Assembly (NCBI GenBank): GCA_900557165.1
Contig: USRS01000084.1
Coordinates: forward strand, 1-11,049
Source of the DNA: an uncultured Clostridium sp.
GTDB lineage: Bacteria; Bacillota; Clostridia; Peptostreptococcales; Peptostreptococcaceae
DNA: 11,049 bases
Reading direction: 5' to 3'
Below, piece by piece: positions 1 to 7,361 of the stretch. Under the pieces are notes generated by a model, which ran no database searches, was not told the origin of the DNA, and saw only the letters and a program-made list of their open reading frames with translations. The stretch's first letter is position 1. Each line of letters opens with the position of its first letter. The position numbers were made by a program, and so were the translations under genes.

Positions 1-10
1 TATAATTGTT

Positions 11-40
11 TTCGACAAATATAGAAAGATAATATATATG
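11..40 (+). promoter_or_regulatory. Possible distal promoter overlapped by a Spo0A-box-like site
   Basis: TTCGACA at 11-17 is the exact reverse complement of the Spo0A box core TGTCGAA. Its last six bases, TCGACA at 12-17, also resemble a sigma-A -35 element, and 17 bases later TATATG (35-40) could be a weak -10. The arrangement would let phosphorylated Spo0A act at a promoter reading toward dnaG. A 7-base match in AT-rich DNA can arise by chance, and the gene upstream of the window is unknown, so the site may serve something else. Confidence 0.3.
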
Positions 41-96
41 ATGAAAAGAAGTGATTAAGAAAAAAATTTAAAAAAGTAAGATAAAAAAGAAGGGAA

Positions 97-125
97 TTAA
101 CAAAAAAAGTCGAATTATGTATAAT
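97..125 (+). promoter_or_regulatory. Sigma-A-type promoter upstream of dnaG
   Basis: TTAACA (97-102) and a perfect TATAAT (120-125) are separated by 17 bases, one mismatch from an ideal sigma-A promoter. Transcription would start near 132, about 60 bases before dnaG. AGTCGAA at 108-114, inside the spacer, is one base from the Spo0A box TGTCGAA. Sequence resemblance is the only evidence, and AT-rich DNA gives false -10 matches easily. Confidence 0.5.
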
Positions 126-130
126 AGTAT

Positions 131-158
131 TTGACAAATAATAAATATAATGTAAAAT
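131..158 (+). promoter_or_regulatory. Second sigma-A-type promoter, proximal to dnaG
   Basis: A perfect TTGACA (131-136) is followed after 16 bases by TAAAAT (153-158), predicting a start near 165 and a leader of about 30 bases before the dnaG start at 195. A better -10 word, TATAAT at 146-151, is only 9 bases from this -35 and so is not its partner. Together with the element at 97-125 this suggests tandem promoters for the dnaG-rpoD operon. Confidence 0.5.
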
Positions 159-194
159 GGTAATGTTACGAATAATACACCAAAGGGTGATAAT

Positions 195-2012
195 ATGAAT
201 AATATGAGAGATTTAATAGATGAAGTTAAAAGTAGAAGTGATATTGTAAATGTAATATCACAGTACATAAGCTTAAAAAATTCAGGCAGTAGCTACAGTG
301 GACTATGCCCTTTTCATAGTGAAAAGACAGGATCTTTTCATGTAAACCAAAATAAACAAATTTATAAGTGTTTTGGTTGTGGAGAAGGTGGAGATGTAAT
401 AAATTTTATTATGAAAATAGAAAATCTAGATTTCATGGAAGCTGTAAAATTATTAGCACAAAAAAATGGAATAGAATTTAATACTAATTTAAGTGAAGCA
501 GATAAAAAAAAGATGGAAGAGATTAAGTTAATGCAAGATATACATCTCAAAGCTGCAAGATTTTATTTTAGTAATTTGATAAATTCTAAAAATGCAGGAT
601 ATGATTATTTAAGAAAAAGAGGACTTAGCGATAAAATTATAAAAAGATTTGGACTAGGATATTCCTTATATTCTTGGAATAGTTTGATGGATTATTTATT
701 ATCAATTGGTTATGAAAAAAAAGATTTAGTTAAAAGTGGACTAGTTACGCATAAAGAAAATGGTGATAAATATTATGATAAATTTAGAAATAGAGTAATG
801 TTTCCAATATTTGATTATAGAGGAAATGTTATAGGATTTGGTGGAAGGGTTCTTGATGATTCCATGCCCAAATATCTAAATTCTCCAGATACAATACTTT
901 TTAATAAAAGATATAATTTATATGGATTAAATTATGCTAAAAAAAGCATAAAAAATGATACTTTAATATTAGTTGAAGGATATATGGACTTAATATCTTT
1001 AGTTGAATATGGAATTGAAAATGTAGTAGCTACTTTGGGAACGGCCTTAACAAATGAACAAGGCAAATTAATTAAAAGATATGCATCTACTGCAGTGATT
1101 TCCTATGATTCAGATGAAGCAGGAATTAAAGCAACTCTTAGAGCTATTGAAATATTAAGACATCAAAATATAAATGTAAAGATTTTAAATTTAAAAGATT
1201 GTAAAGATCCAGATGATTTTATAAAAAAATACAAAAAAGAAGGCTTCTTAAAAGCTATAGAAGATTCAGTTTCTCATATTATATTTCAAATTAATATATT
1301 AAAGCGAAAATTTGATTTTAATAAAGATGAACACTTAATAAAATTTGCTAAAGAAGCTGCATCAATAATTAAGACTTTATCATCTCCTGTGGAAAAAGAC
1401 TTTTATATAAAATATGTAAGCAAAGAATTTGATATAAGTCTTGAAGCACTTAAGGAAGAAGTATTTGGAAAAAATTATAATGATAGTAAAAATAATTACA
1501 AAAAATTCTTCAAAACTGAACAAAAACCTATAGAAAAGATTAAAAATATTGAAAATGGTGAAAAATTCGTAGAAGAAACCTTTATTAAATTATTAATGGA
1601 AAATAAAGAACTTCGTGTTTTAGCACTGTTAAAAATTAGTGAGGATAATTTCTTAATTAATGAAAGCAAGGAAATTTTTAATCTAATAATTAAAAATAAA
1701 GAATTGGACAAAATAACTATTGACAAAATCAAAAGTTTAAACATATCTGAAGAATATTTGAATGATTTGGATAATATATCATTAAATAGTATAAATACCT
1801 ATGATTCTAAGAACGTTGATGAAATAATTAAAAACGTAAAAAGAAATAAATTTCATAAAGAAGTAGAAGCATTACTTAAAAAACAAAAAAAATTAGAATT
1901 AAGCCTAAATCAAAATAGCTTAGACAAAGACAGAATGAAAGAGGTAGAATTAGAAATTATGAATATTAGTTTAGAAATAGTAGATATACAAAAGAGCTTA
2001 AAAAGCTTATAA
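195..2012 (+). CDS. dnaG: DNA primase DnaG
   Basis: DnaG synthesises the RNA primers that start Okazaki fragments, acting with the replicative helicase at the fork. The 605-residue protein has the expected order. An N-terminal CHC2 zinc finger has ligands C38, H41, C59 and C62 (CPFH and CFGC). The RNA polymerase core and TOPRIM domain follow, with E261 in LVEGYMD and the acidic pair D305/D307 in YDSDEAG as metal-binding residues. A lysine-rich C-terminal region, the helicase-interacting part in this family, is more divergent. Length is normal for Firmicute primases. ATG 195 is chosen because AAAGGG (182-187) lies 7 bases upstream; the ATG at 204 would be too far from it. The gene ends 21 bases before rpoD, so the two are almost certainly one operon, as in other Firmicutes. 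Confidence 0.97.
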   Translation: MNNMRDLIDEVKSRSDIVNVISQYISLKNSGSSYSGLCPFHSEKTGSFHVNQNKQIYKCFGCGEGGDVINFIMKIENLDFMEAVKLLAQKNGIEFNTNLSEADKKKMEEIKLMQDIHLKAARFYFSNLINSKNAGYDYLRKRGLSDKIIKRFGLGYSLYSWNSLMDYLLSIGYEKKDLVKSGLVTHKENGDKYYDKFRNRVMFPIFDYRGNVIGFGGRVLDDSMPKYLNSPDTILFNKRYNLYGLNYAKKSIKNDTLILVEGYMDLISLVEYGIENVVATLGTALTNEQGKLIKRYASTAVISYDSDEAGIKATLRAIEILRHQNINVKILNLKDCKDPDDFIKKYKKEGFLKAIEDSVSHIIFQINILKRKFDFNKDEHLIKFAKEAASIIKTLSSPVEKDFYIKYVSKEFDISLEALKEEVFGKNYNDSKNNYKKFFKTEQKPIEKIKNIENGEKFVEETFIKLLMENKELRVLALLKISEDNFLINESKEIFNLIIKNKELDKITIDKIKSLNISEEYLNDLDNISLNSINTYDSKNVDEIIKNVKRNKFHKEVEALLKKQKKLELSLNQNSLDKDRMKEVELEIMNISLEIVDIQKSLKSL

Positions 2013-2033
2013 AATAAGAAAGGAGGTTTGAGT

Positions 2034-3191
2034 GTGGCAAATAGTAGAGAAGCAAATAGATTAGCAGCAAAAAATCTTATTGAAAAAGGGAAAAAACAAG
2101 GATCTCTTACATTAGATGAAATAATGGGAGCCTTTTCAAATACAGAGTTAGATAAAGATAAAGTAGAAAATCTTTATGAAACTTTAGGTAATTTAGGGAT
2201 AGAAATTTTAGAAACTAAAACTGAAAAAGTTGAAATTGATTTTTCTGCAGATGATGATTTAACTTTAGACATGGATAGTATCGATGATGACATGGATGAA
2301 AAATTAAAAAAAGAAGATGACATCGATATGGATAAGCTAGACTTATCTTTACCAAAGGGAATAAGTATAGACGATCCAGTTAGAATGTACTTAAAGGAAA
2401 TAGGTAAAATTCCTTTACTTAAACCTCATGAAGAAGTAGAACTTGCTAAAAGAATGTTAGAAGGCGATGAAATAGCTAAACAAAGATTAGTTGAAGCCAA
2501 CTTAAGACTTGTTGTAAGTATAGCAAAAAGATATGTAGGTAGAGGAATGTTATTCTTAGACCTTATACAAGAAGGTAACTTAGGTCTTATAAAAGCTGTA
2601 GAAAAATTCGACTATGTTAGAGGATTTAAATTCTCAACTTATGCAACTTGGTGGATAAGACAAGCTATAACTCGTGCCATAGCAGATCAAGCTAGAACTA
2701 TAAGAATACCAGTTCATATGGTTGAGACAATAAACAAATTAATAAGAGTTTCAAGACAGTTATTACAAGAATTAGGAAGAGATCCTAAACCAGAAGAGAT
2801 AGCTAAAGAGATGGAAATGTCTGAAGAAAAAGTTAGAGAAATAATGAAAATAGCTCAAGATCCAGTATCACTAGAAACTCCAATAGGGGAAGAAGAAGAT
2901 TCTCATTTAGGAGATTTCATACCAGATGAAGATGCACTAGCTCCAGCAGAAGCTGCTGCATATTCACTACTTAAAGATCAAATAGAAGAAGTTCTTGGTT
3001 CATTAAATGAAAGAGAACAAAAAGTATTAAAATTAAGATTTGGTCTTGAAGATGGTAGAGCTAGAACTCTTGAAGAAGTTGGTAAAGAGTTTGATGTTAC
3101 TCGTGAGAGAATTAGACAAATAGAAGCTAAAGCTTTAAGAAAATTAAGACATCCAAGTAGATCTAAAAAACTTAGAGATTACTTAGATTAA
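2034..3191 (+). CDS. rpoD: Principal RNA polymerase sigma factor (SigA/RpoD)
   Basis: This is the housekeeping sigma-70 subunit that directs RNA polymerase to -35/-10 promoters. The 385-residue protein begins with a very acidic region 1.1 (about residues 60-100, rich in D and E). Region 1.2 starts at D114 ([11 protein letters not shown]). Region 2 includes the -10 recognition and melting helix around Y203 ([17 protein letters not shown]), region 3 follows, and region 4.2 is a helix-turn-helix over about residues 345-372 ([18 protein letters not shown]). It lacks the long non-conserved insert between regions 1 and 2 seen in proteobacterial RpoD, as expected for Firmicutes. The start is GTG 2034: a perfect AGGAGG (2021-2026) lies 7 bases before it. 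The in-frame TTG at 2028 is only one base from that site and is rejected. The gene is co-transcribed with dnaG and followed by a terminator. Confidence 0.97.
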   Translation: MANSREANRLAAKNLIEKGKKQGSLTLDEIMGAFSNTELDKDKVENLYETLGNLGIEILETKTEKVEIDFSADDDLTLDMDSIDDDMDEKLKKEDDIDMDKLDLSLPKGISIDDPVRMYLKEIGKIPLLKPHEEVELAKRMLEGDEIAKQRLVEANLRLVVSIAKRYVGRGMLFLDLIQEGNLGLIKAVEKFDYVRGFKFSTYATWWIRQAITRAIADQARTIRIPVHMVETINKLIRVSRQLLQELGRDPKPEEIAKEMEMSEEKVREIMKIAQDPVSLETPIGEEEDSHLGDFIPDEDALAPAEAAAYSLLKDQIEEVLGSLNEREQKVLKLRFGLEDGRARTLEEVGKEFDVTRERIRQIEAKALRKLRHPSRSKKLRDYLD

Positions 3192-3203
3192 TATATATAA
3201 ATT

Positions 3204-3234
3204 AAAAATTCGCCAACTTTGGCGAATTTTTATT
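3204..3234 (+). terminator. Rho-independent terminator after rpoD
   Basis: AAAAATTCGCCA (3204-3215) pairs perfectly with TGGCGAATTTTT (3220-3231), giving a 12-bp stem with a four-base loop. The 3' arm ends in a T run. It lies 12 bases after the rpoD stop and separates the dnaG-rpoD operon from trmK. Confidence 0.88.
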
Positions 3235-3315
3235 ATACAGAAATAAAATTTAAAAATATGTTAATACATATAAATAAGATTAAAATAACTTGTTATATTG
3301 AAAGGATAAAGTAAA

Positions 3316-4002
3316 GTGAAATTAACTAATAGATTATTAAAAATAGCATCTCTTGTAAATGAAAATAAAAGATTAGCTGATATAGGTACGGATCATGGAT
3401 ATATTCCAGTGTATCTTTTAAATGAAGGGAAAATAAATTTTGCAATTTTAGCAGATATAAACAAAGGTCCATTAGAAAATGCAAGAAGTGAAGTAAAAAG
3501 AAATAAATTAGAAGATAAGGTTGATTTAAGATTAGGCTCTGGAATAGAAGTATTAAAAAAAGGTGAAGTAGATGAAGTAATAATAGCTGGTATGGGAGGA
3601 ATTTTAATAGGAGAACTTCTAGAAGCAAATAAAGAAGTTGCCCATAGTGTTGAAAAATTAATACTTCAGCCAATGCAAGCACAAGAAGAACTTAGAAGAT
3701 ATCTTTTAAATAATGGATATGAAATATTAAATGAATGTTTAGAAAAAGAAGACTTTAGATTATATGAAATAATTGAAGCAAGATATACTGGTAAAAATAC
3801 TACCATTGATGATGAAATAAACTATGAAGTAAGTCAAAAATTAATAGAAAATAAAGATGAATTATTAGCAGAATTTATTGATAATAAAATAAAAAAATAT
3901 AATAATATAATTGAGAAGTTAGGAGATAAAAATTCAGAGGCTGTAATTTTCAAAAGAAATTTAGCAAATGAAAAAATAGAAAAATTAAAAAACTTAATTT
4001 AA
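3316..4002 (+). CDS. trmK: tRNA (adenine(22)-N(1))-methyltransferase TrmK
   Basis: TrmK (YqfN in B. subtilis) is a SAM-dependent cytoplasmic enzyme that methylates N1 of adenine 22 in the D-loop of certain tRNAs. The 228-residue sequence shows the Rossmann-fold SAM site as D22-I-G-T-D-H-G-Y, an acidic residue after strand 2 (D47 in LADINKGPL), and the family-typical AGMGG motif (91-95) where many methyltransferases have an NPPY-like motif. The C-terminal 60-70 residues are lysine/glutamate-rich and probably form the coiled-coil domain known for this family. The start is GTG 3316, with AAAGGA (3301-3306) 9 bases upstream; the family usually begins with similar MKL(T/S)-RL residues. It is followed after 15 bases by the Nif3-like gene, the neighbourhood of yqfN-yqfO in Bacillus. 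I see no convincing promoter between the rpoD terminator and this start. Confidence 0.93.
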   Translation: MKLTNRLLKIASLVNENKRLADIGTDHGYIPVYLLNEGKINFAILADINKGPLENARSEVKRNKLEDKVDLRLGSGIEVLKKGEVDEVIIAGMGGILIGELLEANKEVAHSVEKLILQPMQAQEELRRYLLNNGYEILNECLEKEDFRLYEIIEARYTGKNTTIDDEINYEVSQKLIENKDELLAEFIDNKIKKYNNIIEKLGDKNSEAVIFKRNLANEKIEKLKNLI

Positions 4003-4017
4003 CAAGGGGTTGAAAAT

Positions 4018-5115
4018 ATGAAGTTAAATGATTTAATTAAAAAAATAGAAAATAAATATCCTCTTAATTTAGCTTATGATTGGGATAATGTGGGATTATT
4101 AGTTGGGGATTTTGATAATAAAATAAAAAAAGTTTTAGTTACTTTAGAAGCAAATGAAAGCGTAGTAGAAGAAGCTATACAAAAAAATATTGATTTAATA
4201 ATAACTCATCATCCGTTTATATTTAGAAAAATGAACAAAATAAATACAAAAGATTTAAAAGGAAGACTTATACATAAGCTTATAAAAAATGATATTGCAC
4301 TTTATTCAATGCATACAAATTTTGATATAGCTTTTGATGGCCTTAATGATTATTTCATGGAAGTTATGGGATTTGAAGATACAAAAATACTTGATGTAAC
4401 TAATAGTGAAACTTTATATAAAGTTGCTGTATATGTTCCAAAAACCCATGAATTACAAGTTAGAAAGGTCCTAGGAGATGCAGGTGCTGGATATATAGGT
4501 AATTATAGTAACTGCACTTTTAATATAAATGGTATAGGAACATTTAAGCCAGAAGATAATGCAAATCCATTTATAGGAAACATAGGTGAAATAGAAGAAG
4601 TTGAAGAAGTTAAAATAGAAACTATAGTTCCACAAAACTTATTACAAAAAACAATAGATAAAATGATAAAAGCTCATCCTTATGAAGAAGTTGCTTATGA
4701 TATTTATAAATTAGAAAATAAGGGTGAAACAGTAGGCCTTGGAAGATATGCCTCTATTGATGGGCAGTTAAATTTAGAAAGTTTATGTGAAAAAATTAAA
4801 TTAAAATTAAATATGAATCATATAAGGGTAGTTGGAGACCTTAATACGAAAATTAAAAAAGTTGCAGTGGTAACTGGAGCAGGATCAGATATGGTATCCC
4901 TTGCCAAATCAAAAAATTGTGATGTTATAATAACTGGAGATGTAAAATATCATGAAGCACAAGATGCCCTTGATATGGGAATGACAATAATTGATTGTGG
5001 ACATTTTGATACAGAAGATATATTTAAAGATGTAATGAAAAGATTTTTAGATACAATTGAAAATATTGAAACTATAAGAAGTGAGATATATTTAAATCCA
5101 TTTAAAATAATATAA
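4018..5115 (+). CDS. Nif3-like dinuclear metal-centre protein (YqfO family)
   Basis: This 365-residue protein belongs to the Nif3/YqfO family, hexameric proteins with a two-metal site, often labelled 'GTP cyclohydrolase 1 type 2' although the physiological reaction is unsettled. The N-terminal half has the signature from D21-W-D-N-V-G-L and metal ligands H64/H65 (THHP) and D103 (HTNFD). The C-terminal half has G-D-V-K-Y-H312-E and G-H329-F-D-T-E333, so a complete ligand set is visible. A middle segment, roughly residues 130-235 (LYKVAVYVP through AHPYEEVAYDIY), matches the PII/CutA-like insert that separates the long Gram-positive form from short Nif3 proteins. AAGGGG (4005-4009 region) gives normal spacing to ATG 4018. 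The gene shares a transcript with trmK. No terminator follows, so readthrough would meet the T-box terminator at 5413. Confidence 0.93.
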   Translation: MKLNDLIKKIENKYPLNLAYDWDNVGLLVGDFDNKIKKVLVTLEANESVVEEAIQKNIDLIITHHPFIFRKMNKINTKDLKGRLIHKLIKNDIALYSMHTNFDIAFDGLNDYFMEVMGFEDTKILDVTNSETLYKVAVYVPKTHELQVRKVLGDAGAGYIGNYSNCTFNINGIGTFKPEDNANPFIGNIGEIEEVEEVKIETIVPQNLLQKTIDKMIKAHPYEEVAYDIYKLENKGETVGLGRYASIDGQLNLESLCEKIKLKLNMNHIRVVGDLNTKIKKVAVVTGAGSDMVSLAKSKNCDVIITGDVKYHEAQDALDMGMTIIDCGHFDTEDIFKDVMKRFLDTIENIETIRSEIYLNPFKII

Positions 5116-5137
5116 TATTAAAAATTTTCAAAAAATG

Positions 5138-5166
5138 TTGACAAAAACTAAATTAAAACATACTAT
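5138..5166 (+). promoter_or_regulatory. Promoter of the trpP T-box transcript
   Basis: A perfect -35 TTGACA (5138-5143) is followed after exactly 17 bases by TACTAT (5161-5166), two mismatches from TATAAT. The predicted start near 5173 falls just before the first paired segment of T-box Stem I, which agrees with this being the leader promoter. Confidence 0.68.
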
Positions 5167-5172
5167 ATTATT

Positions 5173-5447
5173 AATAATAAATTAAATCCTTTGATAAGGA
5201 AGAGTAATCAAATTTAGGTTCAATATAGAGAGTTGAGGATGGTGGAATCTCGACAAGAAGAAGTTTGATGAATGGGCCTTTGAGGAGTAAATCGAAATCT
5301 TTATGAGAGTAGACTTTACCGTGGTTTGCACGTTATAGCAAATGAGGTATGATAGTACCAATATTAAGAGGTGTATTTGTAGTACACAAATTAGGTGGCA
5401 ACGCGGAGTATGAGCTTCGTCCTATTTATATAGGACGAAGCTTTTTT
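5173..5447 (+). promoter_or_regulatory. Tryptophan-specific T-box riboswitch leader
   Basis: T-box leaders sense the charging state of one tRNA and switch between terminator and antiterminator. Stem I can be drawn directly. AAGG (5196-5199) pairs with CCTT (5277-5280) below the specifier loop, AGTA (5203-5206) faces GAA (5270-5272), and ATCAAA (5207-5212) pairs with TTTGAT (5264-5269) above it. This puts the specifier codon at 5273-5275, TGG, read by the tRNA-Trp anticodon. A distal hairpin follows (TTGAG/CTCGA around GGATGGTGG). A Stem III-like hairpin is at 5325-5342 (TTTGC/GCAAA). The T-box sequence TAGGTGGCAACGCGG (5392-5406) holds the bulge UGGC, whose C would pair with discriminator G73, as in bacterial tRNA-Trp. 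The antiterminator uses TAGG/CCTA and CGGAG/CTTCG and overlaps the terminator 5' arm. Codon, bulge and downstream transporter all indicate tryptophan. Confidence 0.95.
5413..5447 (+). terminator. Regulated terminator of the T-box leader
   Basis: AGCTTCGTCCTAT (5413-5425) pairs perfectly with ATAGGACGAAGCT (5430-5442) around a four-base loop, followed by a T run to 5447. The 5' arm bases 5415-5424 are shared with the T-box antiterminator, so the two structures exclude each other. It probably also stops readthrough from trmK-nif3, which has no terminator of its own. Confidence 0.93.
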
Positions 5448-5556
5448 AATGTTAAAAAAGAAAGGCAGGTGAAAATCATGGTATGAACTAAAGCTCCAAA
5501 TAGGTTAAAGGAGGAATTAATTTATTTAAACTTAATTAAAATTGGAGGGTATTATT
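5448..5556 (+). other. Untranslated segment between T-box terminator and trpP
   Basis: This 109-base stretch lies inside the antiterminated transcript and holds no credible gene. It contains two ribosome-site-like words besides the trpP site: AAAGGCAGG (5461-5469), followed by a three-codon frame ATG-GTA-TGA at 5478, and AAAGGAGG (5507-5514), which has no start codon at usable distance. CTCCAA at 5494-5499 is complementary to TTGGAG at 5542-5547, which includes the trpP ribosome site. It may be a decayed upstream gene or a second, translational control layer. I cannot tell which. Confidence 0.4.
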
Positions 5557-6108
5557 ATGAAAATGAATACGAAAAAATTAGTTTTAAATTCAGTCCTTTT
5601 AGGAATAGGTTTAGTTTTACACCAGATTGAACCTGCTATATTTGGTGTAAAACCTGATATGACTTTAATAATGTTGTTTACAGTTATGATATTAAATAAA
5701 GATAGTTATAAAACTTGCTTAGCATGTGGAATAGTAGTTGGTATATTTTCAGCCATAACAACTTCATTTCCAGGAGGTCAAGTACCAAATGTTATAGACA
5801 AATTTATTACAACGAATTTAATTTTTGTAATGATGATGTTTATGTATAAGCTTCCTTTTATGAAAAAATTGTCACAAAAGAATCAAGATTTAGTTGTTTC
5901 AAATATATTAATGATTATTGGTACTGCGATTAGTGGTTTTGTATTTTTAACATCAGCACAAATATTAGTAGGTCTTCCAGGAAATATGAATTTAACTATA
6001 TTATATGCATCAGTTGTACTTCCAGCTATAGTAATTAATTTAATAGTAGGTATAGTTGTATTTAAAATAATACATGTAACTATGAAAAGAGTAAGTTTTC
6101 AAAATTAA
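5557..6108 (+). CDS. trpP: Tryptophan transporter, TrpP family
   Basis: This is a small integral-membrane protein, 183 residues from ATG 5557, resembling the TrpP (YhaG) family of Firmicute tryptophan transporters. It has about five hydrophobic membrane segments joined by short loops, and family-like features such as HQIEPAIFGVKPDMTL near residues 22-37 and SFPGGQVPN near 70-78. The T-box in front independently specifies tryptophan, which strengthens the assignment. The start is ATG 5557, with GGAGGG (5544-5549) 7 bases upstream. A TTG at 5542 would add five residues but lies inside the ribosome site and is rejected. Uncharged tRNA-Trp is expected to switch the gene on. A terminator begins at its stop codon, so it is a monocistronic unit. 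Substrate is inferred from family and leader. Confidence 0.9.
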   Translation: MKMNTKKLVLNSVLLGIGLVLHQIEPAIFGVKPDMTLIMLFTVMILNKDSYKTCLACGIVVGIFSAITTSFPGGQVPNVIDKFITTNLIFVMMMFMYKLPFMKKLSQKNQDLVVSNILMIIGTAISGFVFLTSAQILVGLPGNMNLTILYASVVLPAIVINLIVGIVVFKIIHVTMKRVSFQN

Positions 6109-6147
6109 AATAAAGCGCCTTTCTAGTAATAGAGAGGCATTTATTTT
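6107..6147 (+). terminator. Terminator after trpP
   Basis: GCCTTTCT (6117-6124) pairs with AGAGAGGC (6131-6138, one G-T pair) around a six-base loop. The helix continues, past a small internal loop, as AAAATAAA (6107-6114) with TTTATTTT (6140-6147). The outer arm overlaps the trpP stop codon. Confidence 0.8.
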
Positions 6148-6270
6148 GATGAAATTATAATTTATAGAATCTTCAAAAATAAATTTTTAATAATATAAAC
6201 ATTTTTAGTGTATTTTAGAAAAAATTGTAAAAGATATAAATAATAATTTATTTTAAGAAAGGAGATTCTT

Positions 6271-7254
6271 ATGAAAAAAATAAAATACATAATTTTATGT
6301 TTAATAATAATAACGACTACAAGAGGGGATATACAAGCTATAGAAAAAGAAAATAACTATATTTTTGGAGGCGATTTAATAAATGAAACGATGATAGGTG
6401 ATGATTTAGAAGTTGTTGATAGTAAAGAAGAATTTTATGATTTTGAAAGGTTTTTTAGACCTTCTCAGATGGTCATACTAAATGATGAAAATCTAACTAG
6501 TTTAAGTAAATTTTATAATCAAAATCCTTATAAAATGAATTTACCAACAAAGCCTTTTAGATCAGGAAAAGATAGTGTTGTAAATTATTTTAATGTTCTT
6601 AGAGAGGCCGCAAATCCAATAGATGATAATAAAACAGGATGTGGATCTTTAGGAGATACTAAAGGGCCTTATCCAGTAGCATATAACTTTTTATCTAAAT
6701 CTTATCAAAAGAAATTATCATATAAGGAGTTTTTAGATTCATTTAAGAATATACTTCATATTAATTTAATAAAAGTAAATAATGTACCTGCAGATGAAGA
6801 TAATCCAAATTTATTGAAATATTTTGTTGAAATAGAAGTTATAGAAGGCTCAAGAAATGAAAAAGGTTTATTTGCATATTACTACGGAAATATATATCTA
6901 GATAAAGAAAATGATGGATATAAAATAGTAAAAATGAATTTTAGTCCAGAAAATTACCTATGTGCACCTTATCATGGTTGGGCTTATGATGCAAAAACAT
7001 TTGTAGAGATAGAATATGGTAATTGGTGTTCTTTATTAGATGGTGATGTTATTGTAAATGAAGATAATTATGAAAAAAGAGCTTATTATAAAGATAAAGA
7101 TGATAATGAATATTATGTACTTTTTTATGAATTAACAAATGGTGTAGATAAAAAGATAGCTGATTATAAAAAAAATAAAGATAATCAATGGGAAGTAATT
7201 TATATTAATCCAGAAAAATGTATCGAAGATAAATTAAAAAAAGATAGTAAGTAA
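6271..7254 (+). CDS. Secreted protein of unknown function, possibly NTF2-like core
   Basis: I do not recognise this 327-residue protein. It starts with a signal peptide (MKKIKYIILCLIIITTT, then a possible A-type cleavage site near residue 23) and has no lipobox. The mature part is acidic and tyrosine/asparagine-rich, with no membrane segment. Residues about 100-230 (VVNYFNVLREAA, then AYNFLSKSYQKKLSYKEFLDSF, then FVEIEVIEG and GYKIVKMNF) follow the helix-then-sheet rhythm of NTF2-like or DUF4878-like lipoprotein domains; this is only an impression. Four cysteines after the signal peptide (C124, C231, C253, C317) could form two disulfides. The start at ATG 6271 follows AAAGGAG (6258-6264) at 6 bases. 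Base use matches its neighbours, so there is no sign of recent transfer. It sits alone, after a terminator and before the structured RNA. Confidence 0.8.
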   Translation: MKKIKYIILCLIIITTTRGDIQAIEKENNYIFGGDLINETMIGDDLEVVDSKEEFYDFERFFRPSQMVILNDENLTSLSKFYNQNPYKMNLPTKPFRSGKDSVVNYFNVLREAANPIDDNKTGCGSLGDTKGPYPVAYNFLSKSYQKKLSYKEFLDSFKNILHINLIKVNNVPADEDNPNLLKYFVEIEVIEGSRNEKGLFAYYYGNIYLDKENDGYKIVKMNFSPENYLCAPYHGWAYDAKTFVEIEYGNWCSLLDGDVIVNEDNYEKRAYYKDKDDNEYYVLFYELTNGVDKKIADYKKNKDNQWEVIYINPEKCIEDKLKKDSK

Positions 7255-7361
7255 TATTATATGATTTTTAATATAAAATATAACTTAGAAAAAGAAAATA
7301 AAATATTATTATTTATCAAAAATTAGGAACAATATTACTTAAATGAAAATACAATTATATT
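7255..7361 (+). promoter_or_regulatory. AT-rich spacer with candidate promoter for the structured RNA
   Basis: No gene is seen here, nor a GC-stem terminator for the preceding gene. Near the end, TACAAT (7350-7355) is one base from TATAAT, with a weak -35 candidate GGAACA (7326-7331) 18 bases upstream. The predicted start, about 7361-7363, coincides with the first base of the 11-bp end helix of the RNA that follows. That coincidence is the main support. Confidence 0.35.

Noticed and set aside
38..58. Tiny frame MMKRSD at the window start
   Set aside because: Six codons with no convincing ribosome site. It overlaps the promoter region and gives no further support.
3291..3299. Extended -10 element TGTTATATT as a trmK promoter
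   Set aside because: The start would fall near 3306, at the ribosome site AAAGGA (3301-3306), so the transcript would lack it. There is no good -35.
3326..3682. Long leucine-rich reading frame on the minus strand within trmK
   Set aside because: It is a shadow of the AT-rich trmK codons: no ribosome site, low-complexity Leu/Tyr/His composition, and trmK has clear motifs on the + strand.
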